Source: Streptomyces sp. SLBN-31
GTDB lineage: Bacteria > Actinomycetota > Actinomycetes > Streptomycetales > Streptomycetaceae
Assembly (NCBI RefSeq): GCF_006715395.1
Contig: NZ_VFNC01000001.1
Coordinates: forward strand, 3,162,001 to 3,226,000
DNA length: 64,000 bases
Direction: 5' to 3'
The notes under the pieces were generated by a model, which made no database searches, was not told the DNA's origin, and saw nothing but the letters and a program-made list of their open reading frames with translations. A program made the position numbers and the translations under genes. Positions 25,016 through 33,653 of this stretch are shown here, one piece after another (position 1 is the first letter of the stretch; each line of letters begins with the position of its first letter).

Positions 25016-25549
25016 CCGGCGACGGCCGTACTCGACGACGGCATCCACCTCCCCGGGGCCGGCCTCCGCGTGAACCAGAACCCGCCCTTTGCGCCACTTC
25101 GGTGCGCCGAGGGCGTTGCGCGGTGCCGCCCCGGGCGGCGATCTCACACGTGTGACCTCGGCAATCATGGGCCGAAGCCTGGCGTACGGCGGCCTCGCGC
25201 CTGCCGCGGAATTCGCCTCAGCGAAGCAGCACGTGGTCGAGAGAGGGTGGGAACGTGGCCGGGGCCGTGTCCGACGGAGCGTCCGGCGCAAGAAGCACGC
25301 CTTCCGTGCCGACGACGTCCAGGTCGTCGAACCGCCGCTGCTGCGGCGCGCGGTCGGCGCCTCGGCGCTCGGCAACTGCATGGAGTGGTTCGACTTCGGC
25401 GTCTACAGCCACCTGGCCGCCACCATCGGCTCAACGGCTCGCAGCCCATGGTCGGTTCGCGGGGGGAGCGGCAGGAACTGATCACCGCCTCGCAGGAGTT
25501 GTACCGCGTCTTCGCGCAACAGCACGAAGGCGCACCGCAGTCGGAGGCA
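25016..25549. other. Degraded intergenic region
   Basis: About 530 bases between the methyltransferase and the P450 gene. Apart from the symporter fragment at 25305-25430, I see no complete gene, RNA or repeat; reading frames are short and of atypical composition, consistent with deletion scars. Confidence 0.55.
25305..25430 (+). pseudogene. N-terminal remnant of an MHS-family (ProP-like) MFS symporter
   Basis: The frame here encodes VVEPPLLRRAVGASALGNCMEWFDFGVYSHLAATIG. LRRA-x-G-A-x-A-L-G-N-x-M-E-W-F-D-F-G-V-Y is the well-known first transmembrane segment of metabolite:proton symporters such as ProP/KgtP. After about 42 residues the similarity stops and the frame ends at 25481 in unrelated sequence. 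More than 90 percent of the gene is missing. Confidence 0.75.
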
Positions 25550-26794
25550 TCAGCCCACTCGTGCCGGCGCTGATGCCGAAAAACGCACGGGCAGGTGCAG
25601 CGGGCCGCGGATGAGCAGGCCGCCCCGCCAGGTCAGCGCCGCCGGATGGATGTCCAGTGCGAGGTCCGGGCACCGCCGGAGCAGGGCATCGATCGCCACC
25701 CGGGCCTCCAGCCGGGCCAACGGGGCGCCCAGGCAGTAGTGGATGCCGTGGCCGAAGGCGACGTGCCCGCGCGCGTCTCTGCGGATGTCGAACCGGTCGG
25801 GGTCGGGGAAGCGCGCCGGGTCCCGGTCCGCGTCGGCGAGGGCGACCAGCACGAGCTCCCCGCCCCCGGGGACGGTGGTGCCGGCGATGTCCACGGCATC
25901 GGTGGTGAAGCGGTACGTGGGGGTCTCGACCGGACCGTCGTAGCGGAGGACCTCCTCGACCGCGTTGTCGATCAGCGACGGTTCGGCGCGGAGCAGGGCC
26001 AGTTGGTCGGGGTGGCTGAGCAGTGCGAGCACCCCGTTGGAGATGAGGTTGACGGTGGTCTCGAACCCGGCGACCAGCAACAGCCAGACGGTGCCGGTCA
26101 GTTCGTTCGGGGTGAGGCGGTCGCCGTCCTCGTCGGAGGTCCGGATCAGGGCGCTGACCAGGTCGTCGCCGGGGTTGCGCTGCTTGTCCGCCAGGAGCTG
26201 CCCGATGAACCGGGACGTCGTCCCCGCCGCCTCGCGCTGCTCGGCGGGATCGGGGGAGGACACGGCCGTGTTCGACGCGGCGGCGAACTCCTCACGGTCC
26301 AGCGCGGGTACGCCGATGAGCTCGCAGATCACCGACATCGGCAGCGGGAACGACAGGGCGGCCACCAGGTCGGCACGCCCGTCCGGTGCGGCCAGCATGG
26401 CGTCCAGCAGGCGGTCGGTGATCCGCCGCACCCACGGCTCCAGGGCCTGGACGCGGCGCGGGGTGAACTCCTTGGCGACCAGTTTGCGCAGCCGGGTGTG
26501 GTGGGGCGGGTCGGACGAGAGCATGTGACGGCCCGCCGCGACCGTGGTCATCCCCAGCGCCGGCGAGGCCTTGTCCCAGTCCTTCGTCAGCCGTGGATCG
26601 GCCAGTGCCGCCCGCCCGGCCTCGTACCCGACGACCAGCCACCCTTCCGCGCCTCCGGGCATCCGGATCCGGTGCACCGGCCCACGAGACCGCAGCCGCG
26701 CGTATACGGGGTACGGATCGCGGGTGAAGTCCTCGCCCAGGGCACCGAGGTCCACCGGGCCGCCGGCGGTGTGCGTGGTGTCCGTCTGCGTCAT
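25550..26794 (-). CDS. Cytochrome P450 monooxygenase
   Basis: A 414-residue soluble bacterial P450 (CYP105/107-like class). The I-helix has AGFETT (242-247), the K-helix ExxR is EEVLR (280-284) and the heme loop is FGHGIHYCLGAPLARLEA with Cys354 as the thiolate ligand. HMLSSDPPHHTRLRKLV is the C-helix region. The ATG at 26794 has AGAGG upstream; a longer open frame from 27274 overlaps the DUF302 gene in another frame and is not coding. No ferredoxin gene or biosynthetic cluster adjoins it, so its substrate and redox partner are unknown. Confidence 0.93.
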   Translation of the reverse strand: MTQTDTTHTAGGPVDLGALGEDFTRDPYPVYARLRSRGPVHRIRMPGGAEGWLVVGYEAGRAALADPRLTKDWDKASPALGMTTVAAGRHMLSSDPPHHTRLRKLVAKEFTPRRVQALEPWVRRITDRLLDAMLAAPDGRADLVAALSFPLPMSVICELIGVPALDREEFAAASNTAVSSPDPAEQREAAGTTSRFIGQLLADKQRNPGDDLVSALIRTSDEDGDRLTPNELTGTVWLLLVAGFETTVNLISNGVLALLSHPDQLALLRAEPSLIDNAVEEVLRYDGPVETPTYRFTTDAVDIAGTTVPGGGELVLVALADADRDPARFPDPDRFDIRRDARGHVAFGHGIHYCLGAPLARLEARVAIDALLRRCPDLALDIHPAALTWRGGLLIRGPLHLPVRFSASAPARVG

Positions 26795-26933
26795 CTGGCC
26801 TCTGTCCGTCGTCCTGCTCCGTCGCCCCCATCCTTTCCTTCCGCGGTGACCCGGAACAGGGGCATCTCGGACGGCACCGGTCCGATTCCGCCTTCCCCGT
26901 ACGGAGCGGTCCACTGCCCCTCGTCGACCGGCC

Positions 26934-27335
26934 TCAGCTCTCGTCGGTCCTGACGAGCGCGGCGAGTGCGGCGTCGAGGCGGCGGGTGGCCTCCTCGGCG
27001 ACCGGGCGCAGGGCGTCGAGTTCGGTGAGGGCGACCATCGTGTTCGGATCGAGTGCCTGTACGACAGTGCCGTCGCCGTCGCGGCGGACGACCACGTTGC
27101 AGGGCAGCAGCAGTCCGATCGAGCGGTCGGTGTCCAGGGCGCGGTGGGCCAGGGGCGGGTTGCAGGCGCCGAGGATGACGTAGTCCTCCATGTCATGGTC
27201 CAGCTTGGCCTTGAGCGTGCCGGTGACGTCGATCTCGGTGAGGATGCCGAAGCCCTGCTCGGCGAGGGCGTCACGGGTGCGGGTGACGGCGGTGGCGAAG
27301 TCGGCGTCGAGGCGGACTGTGCGGTCGTAGCGCAT
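26934..27335 (-). CDS. DUF302 family protein of the sulfur-stress regulon
   Basis: A 133-residue protein, MRYDRTVRLDADFATAVTRTRDALAEQGFGILTEIDVTGTLKAKLDHDMEDYVILGACNPPLAHRALDTDRSIGLLLPCNVVVRRDGDGT, with all DUF302 landmarks including LGACNPPLA and LLLPCNVVV, each with a conserved cysteine. DUF302 proteins are often found beside rhodaneses and sulfur-oxidation genes; their activity is not established. It is divergent from the metallo-beta-lactamase/rhodanese gene, with two TACCCC-NN-GGGGTA operators between, so it should be controlled by the CstR-type repressor at 30079. Confidence 0.88.
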   Translation of the reverse strand: MRYDRTVRLDADFATAVTRTRDALAEQGFGILTEIDVTGTLKAKLDHDMEDYVILGACNPPLAHRALDTDRSIGLLLPCNVVVRRDGDGTVVQALDPNTMVALTELDALRPVAEEATRRLDAALAALVRTDES

Positions 27336-27439
27336 GGCGGTGATCCGTTCCTTCTGGATGCTCGCGCGGCACGGGACGGGTGTCCGGGCGTGAGCGAGGT
27401 ACTCGAGCTGTGTTCCAGGGGTCTTCTTGCCCCTGTGGA

Positions 27440-27488
27440 TACCCCCCGGGGTACTCATGTTACCGTCGTTGGTATACCCCCAGGGGTA
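27440..27488. promoter_or_regulatory. Two CstR-type operators in a divergent promoter
   Basis: TACCCC-CC-GGGGTA (27440-27453) and TACCCC-CA-GGGGTA (27475-27488) have centres 35 bases apart. They serve the DUF302 gene on the left and the metallo-beta-lactamase/rhodanese gene starting at 27514 on the right. This is the operator form of CsoR-family repressors. Confidence 0.88.
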
Positions 27489-27513
27489 AATCTTCACCGG
27501 AAGGGAGTACCTC

Positions 27514-28872
27514 GTGTTCTTCGTCGACACGATCGAGGTCGCCGGACTCGGCAACCGCAGCTATCTCGCGGGGGGTGAGCGGACCGCGGTGGCGGTGGAC
27601 CCACCCCGCGACATCGACCGGGTGATCGCGGCTGCGGCCCGGCGCGGGGTGCGGATCTCGCACGTGGTCGAGACGCACGTGCACAACGACTACGTCACCG
27701 GTGGTCTGGAGCTCGCCCGGCTCACGGGGGCCGCGTACCTGGTTCCGGTCGGCGCGCGGGTGTCGTTCGAGCGGATATCCGTGCGCGACGGCGATGTCAC
27801 GACGCTCGACACCGGCCTGGCCCTGCGCGCGCTGGCCACGCCCGGCCACACCCCGCACCACACCTCCTACGTACTGGAGGAGAACGGCGCGGCGATCGCC
27901 GTGTTCACCGGCGGTTCGCTCCTCATCGGCACCGTCGGCCGCCCCGACCTGGTCGAGCCCCGTCTCACCGAGGACCTGGCCCGCGCCCAGCACGCCTCCG
28001 CCCACCGACTGGCCGCCGAACTGCCCGACGAGACGGCCGTACTGCCCACCCACGGCTTCGGCAGCTTCTGTTCGTCCACGCAGTCCGCGGGCGGCGACAC
28101 GACCATCGGCAAGGAGAAGGTGTCCAACGAGGCCCTGACCCGGGACGTGGACGTGTTCGTCGCCGACCTGCTGGCCGGCCTGGACGACGTCCCCGCCTAC
28201 TACACGCACATGGGACCGGCCAACGCCGCCGGACCCGCGCCGGTCGATCTGACCCCGCCCGCCGTCGCGGACGCCGAGGAGATCGCCGCCCGGCTGGCCG
28301 CGGGGGAGTGGGTGGTGGATCTGCGCAACCGGGTGGCCTTCGCCCAGGGGCACGTCGCCGGCTCCTTCAACTTCGAGGCGGAGGGCCAGCTCGCCACCTA
28401 CCTGGCCTGGCTGATCCCCTGGGGCAAGCCGGTCACCCTGCTCGCCGAGTCGCCCGAGCAGCTCGCCGCCGCACAGCGCGAGCTGGTGCGGGTGGGCATC
28501 GACCGCCCGGCTGCCGCGGCCACGGGCGGCCCGAGTGAGTGGCTGCGCGAGGGCGAAGCCCCGGCCTCCTTCACGCGGAGCACCTTCGCCGATCTGGCCG
28601 CACGCTCCCGGGAGGGCGTGGTCGTCGTCGACGTGCGCCGGGCGTCGGAACGCTCCGACGGGTACGTGGAGGGTTCGGTGCACATCCCGATCCACACGCT
28701 GCCCCGCCGCCTGGACGAGATCCCCGACGGCGAGGTGTGGGTGCACTGCGCCGGCGGCATGCGCGCCGCCATCGCCGCCTCCCTGCTGGACGCCGCGGGC
28801 CGGGACGTCGTCGCCGTGGACGACTCCTTCGACGCGGCCGGCAGGGCGGGCCTCATCGTCCGGACCCCCTGA
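27514..28872 (+). CDS. Metallo-beta-lactamase/rhodanese fusion (persulfide-dioxygenase-like) with altered metal site
   Basis: A 452-residue three-domain protein like Staphylococcus CstB: a metallo-beta-lactamase domain (1-230), a rhodanese-fold domain without a catalytic Cys (about 255-350) and a rhodanese domain with Cys in VHCAGGMRA. Persulfide dioxygenases oxidise glutathione or low-molecular-weight persulfides to sulfite using Fe held by two His and one Asp. Here His55 (ETHVHNDY) and His112 (TPGHTPHH) are present, but the Asp of TGD is Gly134 (FTGGSLL). Mononuclear iron may therefore be lost or bound otherwise. It starts directly after two CstR-type operators and AAGGGAG, and heads a three-gene operon. 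Confidence 0.9.
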   Translation: MFFVDTIEVAGLGNRSYLAGGERTAVAVDPPRDIDRVIAAAARRGVRISHVVETHVHNDYVTGGLELARLTGAAYLVPVGARVSFERISVRDGDVTTLDTGLALRALATPGHTPHHTSYVLEENGAAIAVFTGGSLLIGTVGRPDLVEPRLTEDLARAQHASAHRLAAELPDETAVLPTHGFGSFCSSTQSAGGDTTIGKEKVSNEALTRDVDVFVADLLAGLDDVPAYYTHMGPANAAGPAPVDLTPPAVADAEEIAARLAAGEWVVDLRNRVAFAQGHVAGSFNFEAEGQLATYLAWLIPWGKPVTLLAESPEQLAAAQRELVRVGIDRPAAAATGGPSEWLREGEAPASFTRSTFADLAARSREGVVVVDVRRASERSDGYVEGSVHIPIHTLPRRLDEIPDGEVWVHCAGGMRAAIAASLLDAAGRDVVAVDDSFDAAGRAGLIVRTP

Positions 28873-28933
28873 CGCCGTGCCGGCGCGCAGAGAACTTCCG
28901 AACCGACACGGGAAACAGGAGCCAGAAACCGAG

Positions 28934-29314
28934 ATGAGCATCTTCCGACGGGAACGGGGCGCTCCGGGCCGGGTGAGTGTGCGGGTGGCGGCCGAACGCA
29001 CCGGGCACGGAGACGGCGGCGCCGACGCCGTACTGCTGGACGTACGGGAGCCGTACGAGTGGCAGGCCGGGCATGCGCCGCGAGCCGTGCATCTGTCGTT
29101 GTCCGCGCTGGCCGCCGGGGCCGGACTGCCCACCGGCGCGCAGGCGCGGCCCCTGATCGTGATCTGCCGCTCGGGCAACCGCTCCCGGCAGGCCGCGGAA
29201 CTGCTCGTGGCCCGCGGCTCGCAGGCCGTCGACGTGATCGGCGGGATGCGGGACTGGGCCGCGGCGGGACTGCCGGTGGTGGACGCCCGCGGCGGCAACG
29301 GCACGATCGCGTGA
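28934..29314 (+). CDS. Single-domain rhodanese (sulfurtransferase)
   Basis: A 126-residue rhodanese that moves sulfane sulfur through a cysteine persulfide. Cys78 lies in the active loop VICRSGNRS and the N-terminal motif is LLDVREPYEW. The ATG at 28934 lies 61 bases after the metallo-beta-lactamase gene with AGGAG upstream. Its stop overlaps the start of the TauE/SafE gene (GTGA), which indicates translational coupling: persulfide handling followed by export of the oxidised product. Confidence 0.9.
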   Translation: MSIFRRERGAPGRVSVRVAAERTGHGDGGADAVLLDVREPYEWQAGHAPRAVHLSLSALAAGAGLPTGAQARPLIVICRSGNRSRQAAELLVARGSQAVDVIGGMRDWAAAGLPVVDARGGNGTIA

Positions 29315-30057
29315 GCGCGGTCGTACTCGCCCTGGCCGCCGGGGCCGTGATCGGCCTGGCGCTCGGCGCGCTCGGCGGCGGAGGGAGCGTCCTGGCCGTC
29401 CCCGCGCTGATCTACCTGCTGGGCTTCAGTCCCGTAGGGGCGACGACCGCGAGCCTGGTCATCGTCACCCTCACCTCGGTCACCGCGCTCGTCGCGCACG
29501 CCCGCGACGGCCATGTGCGCTGGCGGACCGGGCTGCTGTTCGCCGCGGCCGGGATCGGCCCGGCGATGCTGGGCGGCGCGCTCGCCTCCAGTGTCCCGGC
29601 GGCCGTACTGACGTCGGCGTTCGCCGTGGTCGCGGGAGTGGCCGCCGTGCGCATGCTGCGCTCCCGGCCGGCCGCGGCAGGCGCCGTGACGGTGCGTCCC
29701 GGGCGGGCCGCGGCGGCCGGCGCGGGCCTCGGCGCGGTCACCGGCGTCCTCGGTGTCGGCGGCGGCTTCCTCGCCGTCCCGGCGCTGGTGGGCGTGCTCG
29801 GGATGAGGATGCGCAACGCGGTGGGTACCAGCCTGCTGGTCATCACCGTCAACTCGCTGGCCGCACTGTCGATGCGCGCCGGTACGGTCGAGACGCTGGA
29901 CTGGACGGTCGTCGGGCCGTTCATCGCCGCCGCCGTCCTCGGCGCCTGGGACGGCAAGCGACTGTCCGCGAAGGTCTCCGGACACACGCTCCAGCGGATC
30001 TTCGCGGTGGTGCTGCTGGCCGTGGCGGCCTTCATGCTCATCGACGCGCTGCGGTGA
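29311..30057 (+). CDS. TauE/SafE family sulfite/organosulfur exporter
   Basis: A 248-residue membrane protein with about eight hydrophobic spans in two homologous halves. Each half starts with a glycine-rich segment (GALGGGGSVLAVPALIYLLG and GVLGVGGGFLAVPALVGVLG) and holds a xxx-N/T-x-x-G-T-S motif (NAVGTSLLVITVNSLAAL), the TauE pattern. It probably exports sulfite or thiosulfate made by the persulfide dioxygenases. The GTG start overlaps the stop of the rhodanese gene by four bases. Last gene of the rightward operon; it converges on the cstR-like gene. Confidence 0.9.
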   Translation: MSAVVLALAAGAVIGLALGALGGGGSVLAVPALIYLLGFSPVGATTASLVIVTLTSVTALVAHARDGHVRWRTGLLFAAAGIGPAMLGGALASSVPAAVLTSAFAVVAGVAAVRMLRSRPAAAGAVTVRPGRAAAAGAGLGAVTGVLGVGGGFLAVPALVGVLGMRMRNAVGTSLLVITVNSLAALSMRAGTVETLDWTVVGPFIAAAVLGAWDGKRLSAKVSGHTLQRIFAVVLLAVAAFMLIDALR

Positions 30058-30078
30058 GCGGTCGCGCGGCCGGCGCCC

Positions 30079-31033
<955 letters not shown>

Positions 31034-31044
31034 AGCCACGACCG

Positions 31045-31077
31045 GAGGGCACCCGTGCCATAGGCGCGGGTGCCCTC
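31045..31077. terminator. Bidirectional terminator
   Basis: GAGGGCACCCG (31045-31055) and CGGGTGCCCTC (31067-31077) form a perfect 11-bp stem around an 11-base loop. It lies between the convergent rhodanese/DUF2892 and PLP-enzyme genes. Confidence 0.85.
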
Positions 31078-31111
31078 GGCCGTGACGGGCTGTCGATACC
31101 GGTCCGGGTAT

Positions 31112-32842
31112 TCAGTCGGGGCAACCGGCTCCCGGCCGGGTTTGTTCCACGCAGACCGGCGGCAGCGGGAACCACCGCATCCGCTCGAAGTCGGCGGCCA
31201 GTCCGGTCGGACCCGCGTCGAGACGGCCGGGACGGGCGGCCAGTGCCTCGCGGGCGCGATCGAGCTGTCCGGCCAGGGACTCCTCGCCCAGTCCCGGGTG
31301 GCGCACGGCCGGCGCGGTGATCCGCCCGTCGGCGCCGAAGCGCACGTCGGTCAGCCGCAGCGGGGGCTCGGCGGGTCCGTCGTGGTGGCGCCACTGCCCG
31401 GTGTGCGGGTCGAAGCGGTAGTCGGGCAGGAGCCGGTGGCCGTGTGTGGCGATCAGGTCGACCGAGTCGACGAGGTAGTCGCGGACGGTGTCGCTGATGA
31501 AATAGTTGAAGTTGAGGCGTATCCACCCGTACTTGATGCCGTCGCAGCCGTGCGCGACCTCGTCGCGCAGCGCGTGGGAGGTGGCGGCGTCGATGGCGAG
31601 CAGGCGGTGCCCGTAGGGGCCGGCGCAGGAGCAGCCGCCGCGGGCCTGGATGCCGAAGAGGTCGTTGAGCAGGGCTACGACGTAGTTGTGGTGCAGATAC
31701 GCGTGCTCGCCGTGGCGGATGCGGAAGGAGACGATGGACAGCCGGCGCGCGTGGTGGTCGCCGAGGATCTCGATGCCGGGGTTGCCGTCCCAGCGGGCGA
31801 GGGCGTACCGCCAGTGCCGTTCCTCGGCGGCCTGGATGGTGTCGGTGCCGACGGCCTGCTTGAGAGCGAAGACCAGGCCGGCCCGGACGGACTCGACGAT
31901 AGCCGGGGTGCCGCCCTCCTCCCGGGCCACCGGGTCGTCGAGGTAGCGGTGGCCCAGCGGGTCCACGAAGGACACCGTGCCCCCGCCGGGCGCCGTGGGC
32001 ACCGCGTAGCGCACCAGTTCGCGGCGCACGACGAGCACGCCCGGGGTCTGCGGGCCGCCGACGAACTTGTGCGGCGACAGGAACAGCGCGTCCTTGTGGT
32101 CTCCGGCCCCCGGCGCGCTCTCGGCCGTCCGGATCGGGATGTACGGCGCCGCCGCCGCGTAGTCCCAGAAGGACAGGGCGCCGTGCGCGTGCAGCAGGGC
32201 TGCGACTCGGTCGGTGTCGGTGAGGATGCCGGTGACGTTGGACGCGGCGGAGAAACTGCCGATCAGCAGCGGGCGGTCGGCGTACCGCCGCAGTTCCGTC
32301 TCCAGCCGGTCGAGATCGATGTGGCCGTCGGCGTCCGCGTCGATGACCACGACGTCGGCGACCGACTCGCGCCACGGCAGTTCGTTGGAGTGGTGCTCGT
32401 ACGGGCCGACGAACACCACCGGACGCTGCTCCGGCTCCGCCCGGTCCGGGCCCCGCAGCCGAAGGATGCCGACCAGCTTGTTGACCGCGGCGGTCGCGCC
32501 GGAACCGCAGAAGATCACCAGGTCGTCCGCGGTGCCGCCGACCGCGTCCCGGATGATCCGGCGGGCGTCCTCGCGCAGCCGGGTCGTCTGCAGGCCGGTG
32601 CTGGAGCTCTCCGTGTGGGTGTTTCCGTAGCGCGGCAGCACCTGTTCGCGGATGAAGTCCTCGACGAAGTCCAGCGAGCGGCCGGAGGCGGTGTAGTCGG
32701 CGTAGACGATCCGTCTCGGGCCGTAGGGCCCCTCCAGTACCTCGTCGTCGCCGATGAGGCCGGATCTGATCCGTTCGACGAGCGTCGGCGCGGCCGGTGG
32801 GAACAGATCCGAGCCGACGGTCAGCGGGGTGGTGTCGGTCAT
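31112..32842 (-). CDS. Class-V aminotransferase-fold PLP enzyme, cysteine-desulfurase-like
   Basis: A 576-residue PLP enzyme. PLP contacts are GSGATAAVNKL (113-123), Asp227 in FWDYAAAAPYIP and the Schiff-base Lys259 in LSPHKFVGGPQTPG. A cysteine pair lies in RGGCSCAGPYGH, where cysteine desulfurases place their mobile Cys. It is about 170 residues longer than NifS/IscS because of N- and C-terminal additions. The ATG at 32842 follows GAAGGGAC. An operator variant (TACCCGGCAGGGTA) lies upstream, tying it to the sulfur regulon. It may supply or remove sulfane sulfur from cysteine; true substrates are unknown. Note the acidic, Pro-rich C-terminal third without known domain. Confidence 0.85.
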   Translation of the reverse strand: MTDTTPLTVGSDLFPPAAPTLVERIRSGLIGDDEVLEGPYGPRRIVYADYTASGRSLDFVEDFIREQVLPRYGNTHTESSSTGLQTTRLREDARRIIRDAVGGTADDLVIFCGSGATAAVNKLVGILRLRGPDRAEPEQRPVVFVGPYEHHSNELPWRESVADVVVIDADADGHIDLDRLETELRRYADRPLLIGSFSAASNVTGILTDTDRVAALLHAHGALSFWDYAAAAPYIPIRTAESAPGAGDHKDALFLSPHKFVGGPQTPGVLVVRRELVRYAVPTAPGGGTVSFVDPLGHRYLDDPVAREEGGTPAIVESVRAGLVFALKQAVGTDTIQAAEERHWRYALARWDGNPGIEILGDHHARRLSIVSFRIRHGEHAYLHHNYVVALLNDLFGIQARGGCSCAGPYGHRLLAIDAATSHALRDEVAHGCDGIKYGWIRLNFNYFISDTVRDYLVDSVDLIATHGHRLLPDYRFDPHTGQWRHHDGPAEPPLRLTDVRFGADGRITAPAVRHPGLGEESLAGQLDRAREALAARPGRLDAGPTGLAADFERMRWFPLPPVCVEQTRPGAGCPD

Positions 32843-32879
32843 CGTCGGGTCCCTTCGCCGTGCCGGCCACTGCCCCCGA

Positions 32880-32893
32880 TACCCGGCAGGGTA
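32880..32893. promoter_or_regulatory. Degenerate CstR-type operator
   Basis: TACCCGGCAGGGTA keeps TACCC...GGGTA of the operator but departs from TACCCC-NN-GGGGTA at one position on each side of the centre. It lies 38 bases before the PLP-enzyme start. It probably binds the repressor weakly. Confidence 0.6.
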
Positions 32894-32971
32894 TTTTCCC
32901 ACAGTCGGCCGCTCGCCGCCTCGGGCCGGGACGGTCTTGGCCGGAGTGCGACGACGCGTCCGGCGCGGGTG

Positions 32972-33586
32972 TCAGTTCCGCACGGCGCGTACGAGTGCGT
33001 CGAGGGCCGTACGGCCGACTCCCCCGGCGTCGGTCACCGGCCGGGCGACCGTCTCGGCCCGCACGATGTCGGCGAGCGGTCGCCACAGGTCGGCGACCTG
33101 CTCCGGCGTGTACAGCACGCCCGGGTCCTGCGGGCCGCCGTGGCCGCGCGCCGGATTGGCCGCGTCGTGGCCCACCAGCAGGAGGGTTCCGCCCGTGCGG
33201 ACGCAGTCGGCGGCCCGGGTCAGCACCCGGGCCATCCGAGGCCACGGCAGGTGGAGACAGGAGATCAGGGCGAGGCCGTACGTCGACGGCTGGGCCGTCC
33301 AGGCCGTGAGGTCGGCCCGGACGGTACGCAGCCGCACACCGCGGTCGGCGGCCAGCCGCTCGGCCTTCTCGAGCGCCACGCCGGAGAAATCCACGGCGTC
33401 CACCTCCCAGCCGCGCTCCGCCAGCCAGACCGCGTTACGGCCCTCGCCGGCCGCGAGGTCGACCGCCCGCCCGAACGGGCGAAGGTCGCGCAGCTCCTCC
33501 TCGACGAACCGGTTGGGCTCGGCCCGCCACACCAGTTCGCTGCCCCGGTACCGCTGGTCCCAGTCCGCTGCCTCCACCGTGGGCAC
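32972..33586 (-). CDS. Class I SAM-dependent methyltransferase in the sulfur regulon
   Basis: A 204-residue methyltransferase. It begins with WDQRYRGSELVWRAEPNRFVEEELRDL, and SAM motif I is VDLAAGEGRNAVWLAERGWEVDAVDFS (42-68). The fold resembles TehB and thiopurine-methyltransferase-like enzymes that act on small soft nucleophiles. The GTG at 33586 follows GAGGAA; the open frame continues upstream into the preceding gene in another frame. It lies 67 bases downstream of the second persulfide-dioxygenase gene on the same strand and is probably co-transcribed. A thiol or sulfide acceptor is an attractive guess but not shown by sequence. Confidence 0.8.
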   Translation of the reverse strand: MPTVEAADWDQRYRGSELVWRAEPNRFVEEELRDLRPFGRAVDLAAGEGRNAVWLAERGWEVDAVDFSGVALEKAERLAADRGVRLRTVRADLTAWTAQPSTYGLALISCLHLPWPRMARVLTRAADCVRTGGTLLLVGHDAANPARGHGGPQDPGVLYTPEQVADLWRPLADIVRAETVARPVTDAGGVGRTALDALVRAVRN

Positions 33587-33653
33587 CTCGTTCCTCGGTC
33601 GGTGTGGAAACCTCGCTCCTACTGTCGCCGACACAGGGGCGGTCGCGGCGGAT

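Noticed and set aside
25550..27335. Possible biosynthetic gene cluster around the P450
   Set aside because: No ferredoxin, synthase, carrier protein or tailoring genes lie next to it; the neighbours are a pseudogene and the sulfur regulon.
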